From Vulcanimicrobiota bacterium (GTDB lineage Bacteria; Vulcanimicrobiota; Xenobia; Xenobiales; JADMJV01), in NCBI GenBank assembly GCA_017307785.1, contig JAFKGI010000027.1:40539-104538 (forward strand): DNA of 64,000 bases, written 5' to 3'. A program made the position numbers and the translations under genes. The notes below the pieces were generated by a model. That model made no database searches and had not been told where the DNA came from. It worked only from the letters and a program-made list of their open reading frames with translations. The number at the start of each line of letters is the position of its first letter. Positions within the stretch are counted from its first letter, which is position 1. Below are positions 51,079 to 58,763 of the stretch, piece by piece.

Positions 51079-51756
51079 TCCCAGGTGCACGGCTTCCAGA
51101 ATTTCGGCATTGGGAATGACCAGACGGCGGCCGCGGCGACTGAGCGCCCCGCACTCCACCAGACTGACCGCAACCCGATTGACGCATTCGCGGGCCGTGC
51201 CCAGCATCGTGGAAAGACTCTGATAGCTGACCCAACCAGGTAGCACCGTCTCGCTGCCTTCCCGTTGACCCTCCACCCGGCACAGGCGCAGCAGTAGCGA
51301 GGCCAGCCGCTGCTGGATGGTGGAAAAAGCCAGTTCCTCCAGGTTATCTCCGGCCTCGCGCAGGCGCCGGGAGAGCACTTTCAGCATGGTCAGAGCCGCT
51401 TCCGGTTGCTGGCGAAGCAGCTGATTCAAGTCGTCCTTATGCAAAAAGCTGCAAAGGCAGTCGCCGCCCTGAGCACAGGCGCTGGCGGACCTGGGAAGAC
51501 CGTCGATCAGCGACATATCTCCCACAAACTCGCCCACCCCTCGCAGGGCAATGGTGATCTCTTTACCTGCCGGAGTGACCCGATAGACGCGCACCACTCC
51601 CTGGTCGATCAGGAAAAGGCCGTCCCCCTGATCTCCCTGTCCGAACAAGTCCTCCCCGCTGCGATACTGGCGCGGATGCAGCCGTTGCGCCAGATAGTCC
51701 AAGGCGGGATGATCCAGCCCTTGAAAGAGGGGCACTTCGGCCAGACGGTGTTGCAT
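51061..51756 (-). CDS. Crp/Fnr-family transcriptional regulator
   Basis: 231 residues from ATG 51756, with GGAG six bases upstream. Cyclic-nucleotide-binding domain (about 10-125; SGEDLFGQGDQGDGLFLIDQ and GEFVGDMSLIDGLPRSASA, the phosphate-binding cassette with Gly-Glu/Asp and Arg-Ser), dimer helix, and an HTH (WVSYQSLSTMLGTARECVNR), with the S/T-R-E-x-V-x-R signature of Crp. Cyclic nucleotide is a likely ligand since the cassette has the RSAS motif, although it is not identical to E. coli Crp. Divergent from a class III cyclase with 36 bp between starts. Confidence 0.9.
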   Translation of the reverse strand: MQHRLAEVPLFQGLDHPALDYLAQRLHPRQYRSGEDLFGQGDQGDGLFLIDQGVVRVYRVTPAGKEITIALRGVGEFVGDMSLIDGLPRSASACAQGGDCLCSFLHKDDLNQLLRQQPEAALTMLKVLSRRLREAGDNLEELAFSTIQQRLASLLLRLCRVEGQREGSETVLPGWVSYQSLSTMLGTARECVNRVAVSLVECGALSRRGRRLVIPNAEILEAVHLGLGQAG

Positions 51757-51792
51757 GCGGGTCTCCTTCGACCAGGGGTCGAACGGGCCTTC

Positions 51793-53448
51793 GTGAGCCG
51801 TCGCGCATTGCTGCTGGCCCTCTGCCTGTCCTGCCTGGTGGGCTGCTTTCTCGACCTGCCGCGTCTGGAAGAGGTGCTTTACGACGTCCGCCTGCGTCTG
51901 GCCAATCGCTGGTTCCCACGACGTATCGCGATGGACCCGCGAATTGTGGTAGTGGGCGTAGAACCCGAAAGCTATCGAAAGATCTCCCAGCATCCCGTCT
52001 TCTGGCTGGGACTCTATAGCCGGGCCCTGAAGCGAGCGCTGGAGTCAGGAGCGCTCCGGGTTGGCCTGGACTTTTTGCCTACCTACGTGGAACCCGAGTC
52101 GGCTCGAGAATTCGCCCGCGTGGCCCTGGACTATCCCAATCGGATCAAGCTGATCGCCTACTGGGATCAGCAGCAGCAAGAGGTGCAAGCGCCACCAGCC
52201 GAGTTGGTGCTGCCGCTGGGCGTGCAGAACCTGGCGCTGGCCAACCTGAGCCTGGACCAGGACGGGGTGGCGCGGCGTCAACAATTGGACCCACTGCGAA
52301 CTCCTCCGGTCTATGGCCGGCAGAGCTGGGAGTTCTTGGCGTCGGCTCTGGCCGCGCACCAACCTCCGCCGGAAGCGTGGGTCAACTATTCGAGCGACTC
52401 CCCTCAACGGGTGGAATTTGAGGAGTTTCTGCGGGGAACAGGCGACCTCTCGGGGCGGCTGATCCTGATCGGCAGTCGCTCGCGCGTGGACCAGGACCTG
52501 GTAATCGGCCCTCAGGGAGAATCGATGTTCGGCGTGGACTACCAGGCTCAGCTGCTCAACACGCTGCTGCAAAATCGCCCGCTACGTCCCAGCGAAGGGC
52601 GCCCCTGGCTGTGCCTCTGTTTGATGGCGGTGATTCTCGCCGCCGCCCGACTGCCGCGCCTGGCTCAGGTGGGAATGGCACTGGGTTCTGTGCTGGCCGC
52701 CTGGCTGGCGGCCTCGCTGGGGCTCCTGATCGGCTACGACCGACTGCTCCCGCAGGCTCCGGCTCTCCTGAGTCTGCCTCTGGCCTGTGGGCTGACCACC
52801 GCCTGGCGCTGGCGCTGCGAACGCCGATTGCTCCAGGTTTTATCGGGCTATGTGGCTCCCGAGATCCTTCAGGAAATGCTGGCCGAACCGGCCCAGTGGC
52901 TGCGTTCGCTCAACCAGCGTCGTGAGGTTACCCTCTTGTTCAGCGACATCAACGACTTCTCGGCCCACTGCGAGCGGGAAAGTCCGGAAGTGATCGCGGC
53001 CTGGCTCAACGAGCACTATCAGGAGCTGACCCGGATCTTCTTTGCCCATCAGGGCACCGTGATCCGCTTTGTGGGGGACCAGTTCATGGTGCTCTTCGGA
53101 AGTCCCAAAAACATCCAGGAACCCGAAAAGCAAGCGGTTCTGGCTGCACTTGCCGTGCAGGCAAGGCTGGCCCAACTGCACCCCTTTCATCGAGTCAAAA
53201 TCGCCGTGCATTGCGGCTCCATGCTGCTGGCCGTGCTGGGCAACGAGCAGAAGCGAGAGTATACCGCCATTGGAGATGCAGCCAACGTGGCCGCCCGCAT
53301 TCAGGGATTGTGCAAAGAACTTGGGCAGGGAGTGCTGGTCAGCCGCGAGGTTCAGCAACGTCTGCAGGGCCAGTTCCCCTTTGAACTCCAGGGCAGCCAC
53401 GAGGTCAAAGGACGCGGCCAACGGGTCGAAGTCTACTCCGTACAATAA
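51793..53448 (+). CDS. CHASE2-class III adenylate/guanylate cyclase
   Basis: 551 residues from GTG 51793; the earlier open frame is antisense of the Crp gene. An N-terminal TM (ALLLALCLSCLVGCFL) leads to a CHASE2 sensor (about 25-270), then three membrane segments (about 275-345), a short signalling helix, and the cyclase domain (about 370-551). Catalytic residues: Asp in TLLFSDINDFSAH and GDQFMVLFG, transition-state Asn/Arg in GDAANVAARIQ. This core fits class III cyclases; GDQFM in place of GDGFM is a mild change. Makes cAMP or cGMP on an external cue, with the adjacent Crp-like protein as the natural receptor. Ends at a bidirectional terminator. Confidence 0.9.
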   Translation: MSRRALLLALCLSCLVGCFLDLPRLEEVLYDVRLRLANRWFPRRIAMDPRIVVVGVEPESYRKISQHPVFWLGLYSRALKRALESGALRVGLDFLPTYVEPESAREFARVALDYPNRIKLIAYWDQQQQEVQAPPAELVLPLGVQNLALANLSLDQDGVARRQQLDPLRTPPVYGRQSWEFLASALAAHQPPPEAWVNYSSDSPQRVEFEEFLRGTGDLSGRLILIGSRSRVDQDLVIGPQGESMFGVDYQAQLLNTLLQNRPLRPSEGRPWLCLCLMAVILAAARLPRLAQVGMALGSVLAAWLAASLGLLIGYDRLLPQAPALLSLPLACGLTTAWRWRCERRLLQVLSGYVAPEILQEMLAEPAQWLRSLNQRREVTLLFSDINDFSAHCERESPEVIAAWLNEHYQELTRIFFAHQGTVIRFVGDQFMVLFGSPKNIQEPEKQAVLAALAVQARLAQLHPFHRVKIAVHCGSMLLAVLGNEQKREYTAIGDAANVAARIQGLCKELGQGVLVSREVQQRLQGQFPFELQGSHEVKGRGQRVEVYSVQ

Positions 53449-53476
53449 AAAAAGGCCGCCTTGCGGCGGCCTTTTT
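53447..53476. terminator. Bidirectional terminator
   Basis: A run, perfect stem GGCCGCC-TTGC-GGCGGCC, T5. It separates the convergent cyclase and lipoprotein genes. Confidence 0.92.
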
Positions 53477-53490
53477 GACCAAGGTTCGGC

Positions 53491-54714
53491 CTAGAACGAA
53501 CCCGTGATGACGATACCGCTGGGCGTGCCCAAGGAAGCGCTGGTGAAAGAACGCTGCAGCACCGAGGCGGAGTTGTAGAGTCGGACACTGCTGGTGTCGG
53601 TCACCCACAGGTTGCCGGTGGCAGTGACCGGCAGCAAGCCCACCGGTCCGAGCATTCCACCGGGCTCGGTGAAGGTGAAGGTGGGGGCAGTGGTGGTGGC
53701 GGCGGCAACCGGCCATTGATAGACCGAAGGAACGGCTGCTCCCGGGTCACTGACGAAGATGTTGCCGTTGGAAACGGCGACCGAAGTGGCTTTCACCAGC
53801 AAGGCGGCGGGGCCGGTCAAAATTCGGCTCGGAGCGACGTCCCCGGTGGCGTTCTTGGGGAACGTGCGCACGTCCAAGAGGTTGGGCACGATAATCTCAG
53901 TATCCGTAACCGACAGCTGGCCGTTGGCAGTGGACACCAGTCCGGTGTTGACCGCGCCGGTGATGGGGGCGCGCTTGGGGCTCACGGTGAGTCCATTATC
54001 GCTGGTATTGAAGACCGAGATGCTGGTACCGCTGAGCACGAACAGTTCGCCATTGTTGATGGCGATGCCGGTGGGAGCGGTAAACGCGGTGCTCTTGATT
54101 CTGCGCAGCGGGGTGGCGGCGCCTTCGGCCTGCAGGTAGTAGACGTCGACTTCACCGGCGCCGGTGTTGGCGACAAAGAGTTCCTGACCGGAGACGATCA
54201 TTTGGTTGGCGCCGCTCAATCCGGTGATGGTGCGCACAGGCGTGACGGCACCGGTGGCGTTCAGGTCAAACACGGAAATGGTGGTGCCGGTGCTGTTGGA
54301 GGTAAAAATTCGAGTGATGAAAGGGCTCACCGTATACTGCATATTGGCAGTGACGGTGCCTCGAGTGGCGGTGATGGTCACCGTTCCGGGCAGATTCGAG
54401 GAAACCACGCCGGTCGCGCTGACGCTGGCGATGCTCGGGTCGCTGGAAGTCCAGGTGACCTGGGAGTTGACGACAGCGGTTGTTCCGTTGGACAAGCTGG
54501 CGTTTGCATTGACCGGGATGGTCTGGCCAACGTGAGTGGTGGCGGTGGCCGGAGAAAGCGTCAAGGAGACGATCTGCGGCTGGCTGACCAGGTCCGCCAC
54601 GTTGTAGCCCGGACTGGACAACTCATTCGAATTGTTGGTGCCGCAACCGGCGAGTACGGTAAGGGTCGCCAGCGAAGCGGCGGCCAGGAAAATGTGAGCA
54701 GATTTCAATTTCAT
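53491..54714 (-). CDS. Lipoprotein with Ig-like (Big_2) domain and propeller-like repeats
   Basis: 407 residues. Lipobox VLAGC with Cys24 after a signal peptide. A Big_2 bacterial Ig-like domain (about 48-128; LTLSPATATTHVGQTIPVNA then TWTSSDPSIASVSATGVVSS). The remaining 275 residues form NHL/streptogramin-like blades (GANQMIVSGQELFVANTGAG; PTGIAINNGELFVLSG; PVGLLPVTATGNLWVTD). Low Lys, rich in Thr/Ser/Val. Probably an outer-membrane or surface lipoprotein that binds a partner or glycan. Its ATG overlaps the stop of a 30-codon leader ORF with a strong ribosome site. Confidence 0.85.
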   Translation of the reverse strand: MKLKSAHIFLAAASLATLTVLAGCGTNNSNELSSPGYNVADLVSQPQIVSLTLSPATATTHVGQTIPVNANASLSNGTTAVVNSQVTWTSSDPSIASVSATGVVSSNLPGTVTITATRGTVTANMQYTVSPFITRIFTSNSTGTTISVFDLNATGAVTPVRTITGLSGANQMIVSGQELFVANTGAGEVDVYYLQAEGAATPLRRIKSTAFTAPTGIAINNGELFVLSGTSISVFNTSDNGLTVSPKRAPITGAVNTGLVSTANGQLSVTDTEIIVPNLLDVRTFPKNATGDVAPSRILTGPAALLVKATSVAVSNGNIFVSDPGAAVPSVYQWPVAAATTTAPTFTFTEPGGMLGPVGLLPVTATGNLWVTDTSSVRLYNSASVLQRSFTSASLGTPSGIVITGSF

Positions 54715-54803
54715 ATTCTTTCAGCCCCCTGATATCGAATTTGGCGGCTCACATTCCAGAGGGTAAGGCCACCGAGAGCGACGGGACCTTTGCTAAGTGA
54801 CAT
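54711..54803 (-). CDS. Leader ORF of 30 residues coupled to lipoprotein gene
   Basis: ATG 54803 follows a near-ideal Shine-Dalgarno (GGAGGAGGTGA directly upstream; GGAGG at six-base spacing is also possible). It encodes 30 residues, MSLSKGPVALGGLTLW at the start, and ends in TGA that overlaps the lipoprotein ATG (ATGA at 54711-54714). The downstream gene has no good site of its own in that interval, so ribosomes probably reach it by termination-reinitiation. TAGATT near 54831 on the minus strand may be the -10. It could be a translational coupler, an attenuator peptide or simply a small gene. Confidence 0.5.
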   Translation of the reverse strand: MSLSKGPVALGGLTLWNVSRQIRYQGAERI

Positions 54804-54878
54804 TCACCTCCTCCTTGGGATAGGAAATCTATGGACGGCAACGCGCTTGCAACCCCTTCCAGCTAGGCTTGGCGAGTT

Positions 54879-55034
54879 ATGACAGAAGAACAGATTCGCC
54901 AGATGATCGCCAGCGCCACGCGCATGAGCCTGGAAACGCTCCGAATTCAGCACCAGCTTCAGGTCGCCGGCCTCAATCAACAGATCGCAACCCTGCAGCG
55001 CCAGATCGAACTGCTCGAAAGGTCTGCTTCTTAA
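54879..55034 (+). CDS. Coiled-coil microprotein of 51 residues
   Basis: ATG 54879 to TAA 55034. The product is almost one amphipathic helix: TEEQIRQMIASATRMSLETL then LQVAGLNQQIATLQRQIELL, with L/I/M at a and d heptad positions, so a dimer or trimer coiled coil is likely. No Cys or signal. TAGGCT ends nine bases before the ATG, and no Shine-Dalgarno is visible. The OsmC gene begins 20 bp after its stop, so both are one transcript. The coding potential is supported by the regular heptads. Function unknown. Confidence 0.55.
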   Translation: MTEEQIRQMIASATRMSLETLRIQHQLQVAGLNQQIATLQRQIELLERSAS

Positions 55035-55054
55035 GACGGACGAACGGCTTTCCT

Positions 55055-55468
55055 ATGGCTGTTAAAATGTCGGGCCGCTACACCGGCCAACTGAAAGTAG
55101 AACTTCATCACGAACCGTCCGGCATGCGCTTGAGCACGGCCGCCCCGGTCGACAACAACGGGGACGGAAGCTCCTTTTCCCCCACCGACCTGGTGGCTGC
55201 GGCGCTGGGCGCCTGTATGTTGACGATCGTAGCCATGGTGGCCGAGCGCGATGGTCTCGACACCAGCACCCTGGCTTTCGAGTGCGAAAAGCACATGCAG
55301 AGCAGCCCTCGCCAGATCGGGGCTGTGCCGGTCAAGATTTTCATGCCCGCCGGGCTGAACGCCGAGCAAAAGGCCAAACTGGAGCGCGCCGCTCTGACCT
55401 GTCCGGTGCACCGCAGCCTGCTGGCGGAGATCGATAAGACCGTCACCTTCGTCTATCCCGACGCCTGA
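55055..55468 (+). CDS. OsmC/Ohr-family protein
   Basis: 137 residues from ATG 55055. OsmC fold with both redox cysteines: Cys54 in AAALGACMLTIVA and Cys116 in ALTCPVHRSL. Family members reduce organic hydroperoxides in the cytoplasm using a Cys pair. The lack of the Ohr-specific N-terminal pattern and the GACMLTIV form put it nearer the YhfA/OsmC side. Preceded by a coiled-coil microprotein and followed, with overlap of stop and start context, by the gene at 55469. Probably part of an oxidative-stress defence unit. Confidence 0.9.
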   Translation: MAVKMSGRYTGQLKVELHHEPSGMRLSTAAPVDNNGDGSSFSPTDLVAAALGACMLTIVAMVAERDGLDTSTLAFECEKHMQSSPRQIGAVPVKIFMPAGLNAEQKAKLERAALTCPVHRSLLAEIDKTVTFVYPDA

Positions 55469-55966
55469 TTGCATCCGCTCCATCTCGAGGGAAAGTGGCG
55501 CATCCAGGCCGGGGGCCGCAGCGTGGTGCTGCCCAAGCGGGCCAATGAGAAAGCCAGTCACGTCTGGCTCAAGGGCTTCCTCTGGTATCTCTACCTCCCC
55601 AACTACCCGCACGCGCTGGTCGAGAAAGAAATCGGCCATCGCTACAAACCGGACGTAGTAGCTTTCGCCGAGGACTGGCACGAATACCCGACCCACTCTC
55701 CGAGGTTCTGGGCTGAGGCCGGTCAGGTGGCCCAGCAGAAGCTGGAGACCCTGTTTCGTCAGTTCCCGGACACTCACTTCGCCGTGGCCAAGTGGGGCAA
55801 CGCCGGTCCCTGGGCCGACCTGCTACGAGGGATTACGCGCCTGGAGAAGCGCCGAGCGCCGGTGGATCTGCTCTTCTTCCCGGAAGATTCCCTGGAACGC
55901 TTCGTCTCCACCTCCGGCGAAATCACCCTGACCCTGGACCAGGTGCTGGTGCAACGCCTGGGTTAG
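55469..55966 (+). CDS. Possible PD-(D/E)XK-fold protein, unknown function
   Basis: 165 residues from TTG 55469, immediately after the OsmC TGA. Core: HVWLKGFLWYLYLPNYPHAL, EIGHRYKPDVVAF, PRFWAEAGQVAQQKLETL and HFAVAKWGN. The order D (RYKPD) then E-x-G-x5-K (AEAGQVAQQK) resembles the YaeQ-type arm of the PD-(D/E)XK nuclease superfamily, but this is by eye and weak. No signal or membrane segment. The next 180 bp contain the dispersed repeat and then an XRE-nuclease-like gene. I do not claim nuclease activity. Confidence 0.55.
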   Translation: MHPLHLEGKWRIQAGGRSVVLPKRANEKASHVWLKGFLWYLYLPNYPHALVEKEIGHRYKPDVVAFAEDWHEYPTHSPRFWAEAGQVAQQKLETLFRQFPDTHFAVAKWGNAGPWADLLRGITRLEKRRAPVDLLFFPEDSLERFVSTSGEITLTLDQVLVQRLG

Positions 55967-55968
55967 AC

Positions 55969-56050
55969 TGTGCCTACCCAGGCGGCAACTTGTGCCGACC
56001 GGGGCGGCAACTTTCGGGTGTGCCGACGGGCGCGGCAACTTTTGCCGACC
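55969..56050. repeat. Dispersed GTTGCC/GTCGGCA repeat, locus B
   Basis: About three units of GGCAACTT / GTGCCGAC type, with 29 bases (56018-56046) identical to 26594-26622 on the opposite strand. It sits between the gene ending at 55966 and the XRE-nuclease-like gene. Copies differ by a few bases, so they are not a recent single duplication. Confidence 0.8.
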
Positions 56051-56104
56051 TTGAACAATATGCGATCCCGACTTTGCCATTTCTGTCGGCAAATCGGACC
56101 GGTG

Positions 56105-56128
56105 GTAGTACTTTCGTAGTACAGGTAC
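56105..56128 (+). promoter_or_regulatory. Direct repeats upstream of the XRE gene
   Basis: GTAGTAC at 56105-56111 and 56116-56122, eleven bases apart (one helical turn), with a further GGTAC at 56124-56128. They stand 16-39 bp before the ATG at 56144, a good place for autoregulation by the encoded XRE domain. Confidence 0.5.
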
Positions 56129-56143
56129 GTGCAGAATCGGCCC

Positions 56144-56905
56144 ATGAACTGGCTACAACAAGCACGAGAAGCAAAAAACCTCAACCAGACGAAACTGGCC
56201 GACAAAACCACAACCAGCAGATCTCGAATCTGCAAAATCGAGAAAGGAACGGCCCTGCCTACCCGAGCGCAGGGTGAAGCAATCGCGAAAGAACTGGGCC
56301 TGGCCGGAGTCCCCTGCTCCGAAGACCTGGTCTCCGAAAGGCAAATCCAAAATCTGCCCAAACACCGTCCCTATGAGCTGGAGCCGCAAAATCAGGAGCG
56401 CTGGAAAGTCGCCCTGAAAGCCTGGGCTGTTCGCATCCTGCGCCTGCAACCCGACCCACGCACCCTGAGCTTGATGCGCATTCTCATACGAGTGGATTCG
56501 GCCATCGAGGCCTTCTTCTGGATACTGACGGCGGCGGCCGGAGCGAAGTTCGTCCTGGCCAACCCACACGCTATGGGATTTCGGCTGCAACCCATCGTCG
56601 ACTCGCAGGGCCTGTGCCTGGGAGAAAGAGTCTTGCCCTGCTTATACCTTGAAAAAGCAAGCGCGAAAGTGTGGATCTGGCCACAGGTCAATCTGCGCCC
56701 CAGAGACATAACCTACCGAGTCGACGGGCTTATTCTAATCATCAAAGGTGAACACCGCCGATGGATGGTCCTCGAACTGGACGGTCAGGGCCACGACGCA
56801 ACCAGGGACGCCTTCCGCCGTGAGCAACTGGGAATGCCGGAAGTCCGCATCACCGAGAAGGAAATCAAAGAAGGAGACCCGATCGCGCGGCTACTTGCCG
56901 CGTAA
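56144..56905 (+). CDS. XRE-type HTH fused to a restriction-endonuclease-like domain
   Basis: 253 residues from ATG 56144. Residues 1-60 form a Cro/C1-type HTH (WLQQAREAKNLNQTKLADKT, RSRICKIEKGTALPTRAQG). After a basic linker the C-terminal part (about 150-253) reads YRVDGLILIIKGEHRRWMVL, ELDGQGHDATRDAFRREQ, LGMPEVRITEKEI: an R-x-D ... E-x-D-G-x2-H ... D-x2-R-x2-L pattern as in DUF559/Vsr-like PD-(D/E)XK nucleases. An ATPase domain is absent. Base use is more AT-rich than its neighbours, and direct repeats lie upstream. Convergent with the lipase (15-bp overlap). Could be a DNA-sensing repressor that cuts, an orphan defence gene, or a transposon remnant. Confidence 0.72.
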   Translation: MNWLQQAREAKNLNQTKLADKTTTSRSRICKIEKGTALPTRAQGEAIAKELGLAGVPCSEDLVSERQIQNLPKHRPYELEPQNQERWKVALKAWAVRILRLQPDPRTLSLMRILIRVDSAIEAFFWILTAAAGAKFVLANPHAMGFRLQPIVDSQGLCLGERVLPCLYLEKASAKVWIWPQVNLRPRDITYRVDGLILIIKGEHRRWMVLELDGQGHDATRDAFRREQLGMPEVRITEKEIKEGDPIARLLAA

Positions 56906-58171
56906 AGTGTCGCCGATCCACTGCTGGCCTTCGGTATCCGAAACCAGCGCCTTGTGATTGAGATGCAAAACGGCTTTGGCCTTGATGTTGTCGGTGCTCG
57001 GCATATGCAGGGCCGACTCCACGAAGAGCAGGCCGTCGCTGGGCCCGGTATTCTCATTCATGATTCCCGCGATGTTGGGATTGTCGCCTGCCAGCAAAGC
57101 CACTTCCACCTGAGGATCAATTCGGGCGGAATTCAGTTTCTCGATATAGTGACCACCCTGGGCGATATAGTGGTCAATTCCTTTCGAAGAGCTGACGAAG
57201 CCTTCGCCACCGTGATAGGTCGTGTAAGAATCCTGCTCCCAATAAGCGATCGGATATTTGCTGTCCCAGCGGGCCAGTAGTTGATCCTGGCCCGGCCAGC
57301 AATCGCCGGCCTTGTTGGAATAGCTTTTCTCGGCCACATCGATGGGGACCAGACCCATAAACTTGGTTTTCTCCCAGGAAGTGGGCGCATTCAGGAACGG
57401 GCTGTCACTCTGGCTCAGCAGGGCCAGATTGGAGGAGGCGTGACGGAAAGTCGTGTCCAGGCCGCCGTTGGCCGCGCCCACCAGCACCAGCCGGCGCACG
57501 TCGCCACGGTAGGGCGTCATCCATTCTTCGCGCATGTCCGAAACGTAAGCCCGGGCGGGAGCTCCACCCTTGGAGTGGGCGACCACGTCAACCTGCTCCT
57601 TGCCGGTCAACTGCTTGACCCGCTCGATGCTGTTGGCCAGTTGCTCGGCCCAGACGAAGTTGTCGTCGTGGGGATGAGCAAAACTCACAAAATAGACTTC
57701 GTGACCTTCGGCCCGCAATTTCTGAGGCAGACCCTTGTCCGAGCCATCTTCGTTGGGGTCCCACCAGAATTCGCCGGTCTTGTTGGCGCCGTGCACCAGC
57801 ACCACCGGAGTCTTCTGACGAGCGACCCCGGCCGGTGGCGGACCCGCGTAATGCAACAAGACATTGCCGGAATGCGGCGTATCGCTGCCAAAGGCTTCCA
57901 CGATTTCCGGCGAGCGCTGATGCCCGCGCGGACCAAAATTGGCCTGCTTCAAATTCGGGTCGGAATCCAAAAGACGCTCGGTCCAGGCCCATTTCTGGCT
58001 GGGGAAACGGCCGACCACCTCCACGTCCGGGTTCTTGGAAGGCGGCGCTTCCAGCATCCCGCCCCGACCGGAAAGCTGAACCTGGTCGGAAACGACAACA
58101 GCCGCCTTCGGAGGAACCGAACGCGGCTGTGCTTTGGGCAATAGAAAGGAGGCGATTGCGTTTAGTTTCAC
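56891..58171 (-). CDS. Alpha/beta-hydrolase lipase with Pro/Ala-rich N-terminus
   Basis: 426 residues. N-terminal 50 residues Pro/Ser/Val-rich with D29-Q-V and SGRGG, no Sec signal. Lipase core: oxyanion region VVLVHGAN (124-131), nucleophile Ser200 in DVVAHSKGGAPA (AHSxG, as in bacterial lipases), then LVGAANGG and a lid-like region. The catalytic Asp and His are probably in ISYWEQDSY-like loops and GGHYIEK (about residue 350); exact pairs are not certain. It may act on acyl-esters in the cell or after non-Sec export. The promoter lies in the 74 bp before 58246. Confidence 0.82.
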   Translation of the reverse strand: MKLNAIASFLLPKAQPRSVPPKAAVVVSDQVQLSGRGGMLEAPPSKNPDVEVVGRFPSQKWAWTERLLDSDPNLKQANFGPRGHQRSPEIVEAFGSDTPHSGNVLLHYAGPPPAGVARQKTPVVLVHGANKTGEFWWDPNEDGSDKGLPQKLRAEGHEVYFVSFAHPHDDNFVWAEQLANSIERVKQLTGKEQVDVVAHSKGGAPARAYVSDMREEWMTPYRGDVRRLVLVGAANGGLDTTFRHASSNLALLSQSDSPFLNAPTSWEKTKFMGLVPIDVAEKSYSNKAGDCWPGQDQLLARWDSKYPIAYWEQDSYTTYHGGEGFVSSSKGIDHYIAQGGHYIEKLNSARIDPQVEVALLAGDNPNIAGIMNENTGPSDGLLFVESALHMPSTDNIKAKAVLHLNHKALVSDTEGQQWIGDTLRGK

Positions 58172-58245
58172 CGAACATCGACTCCCCTCTGCGATAATAC
58201 GGATAGACTATATCATGGACCGCCTCAAATTTTGTCGAAAAAAGA

Positions 58246-58743
58246 TTAAGCCTTTGCCTTGCGGGCCTGAACTTTTTTCGAAGCGACTCGTTTGACCGGA
58301 GCGGCTTCCACGTTTTTCTCGACCTTGTCCGCCGGGGCGGGAGCTGGAGCGGCGGCAGAAGTCGAACCATTCGTCCCCGCGCTGGAAATGCTGTGCTCGA
58401 CCAGTCTCTGCATAGCGGTGCTCATGGCGCCCAGCAAACCGGTCATCTTATCCAGACGGTCTTCCAGGTCGGCGATGCGCATTTCCACGGCCGTGACCTG
58501 CTTGGAGATGCGAGCCACGTCGCTGCGCTTGGGGATCTCCAGCGAGTCCATAAACTGGCCGGTGTTGTTGCGCATCTGCTTCTGCCAGGACAGAGCCCAG
58601 TCCATGTAGGACGAGGACGCGGCCGCGAAGCTGTCGGAACCGACCACCTGCTTGGTGGCCTTGCTCCAGCCGTCCATCATCATTTCCTGCCACTGGCGGG
58701 TCATGGTTTCCAAATCGATTCCTTCAGACACTGTTGCCTCCAT
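58246..58743 (-). CDS. phaE: PhaE/PhaR-like PHA synthase partner subunit
   Basis: 165 residues from ATG 58743; an earlier in-frame ATG at 58791 would add 16 residues that overlap the phaC stop. N-terminal helical part has RQWQEMMMDGWSKATKQVVG and SSYMDWALSWQKQMRNNTGQ, then IPKRSDVARISKQVTAVEMR (the PhaE-like signature), a coiled coil, and an Ala/Pro/Lys-rich tail. It is much shorter than class III PhaE (about 360) and near class IV PhaR (about 200). It probably activates the synthase and coats granules. 20 bp after phaC. Confidence 0.72.
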   Translation of the reverse strand: MEATVSEGIDLETMTRQWQEMMMDGWSKATKQVVGSDSFAAASSSYMDWALSWQKQMRNNTGQFMDSLEIPKRSDVARISKQVTAVEMRIADLEDRLDKMTGLLGAMSTAMQRLVEHSISSAGTNGSTSAAAPAPAPADKVEKNVEAAPVKRVASKKVQARKAKA

Positions 58744-58763
58744 GATACTTATCAACTCTCTTT

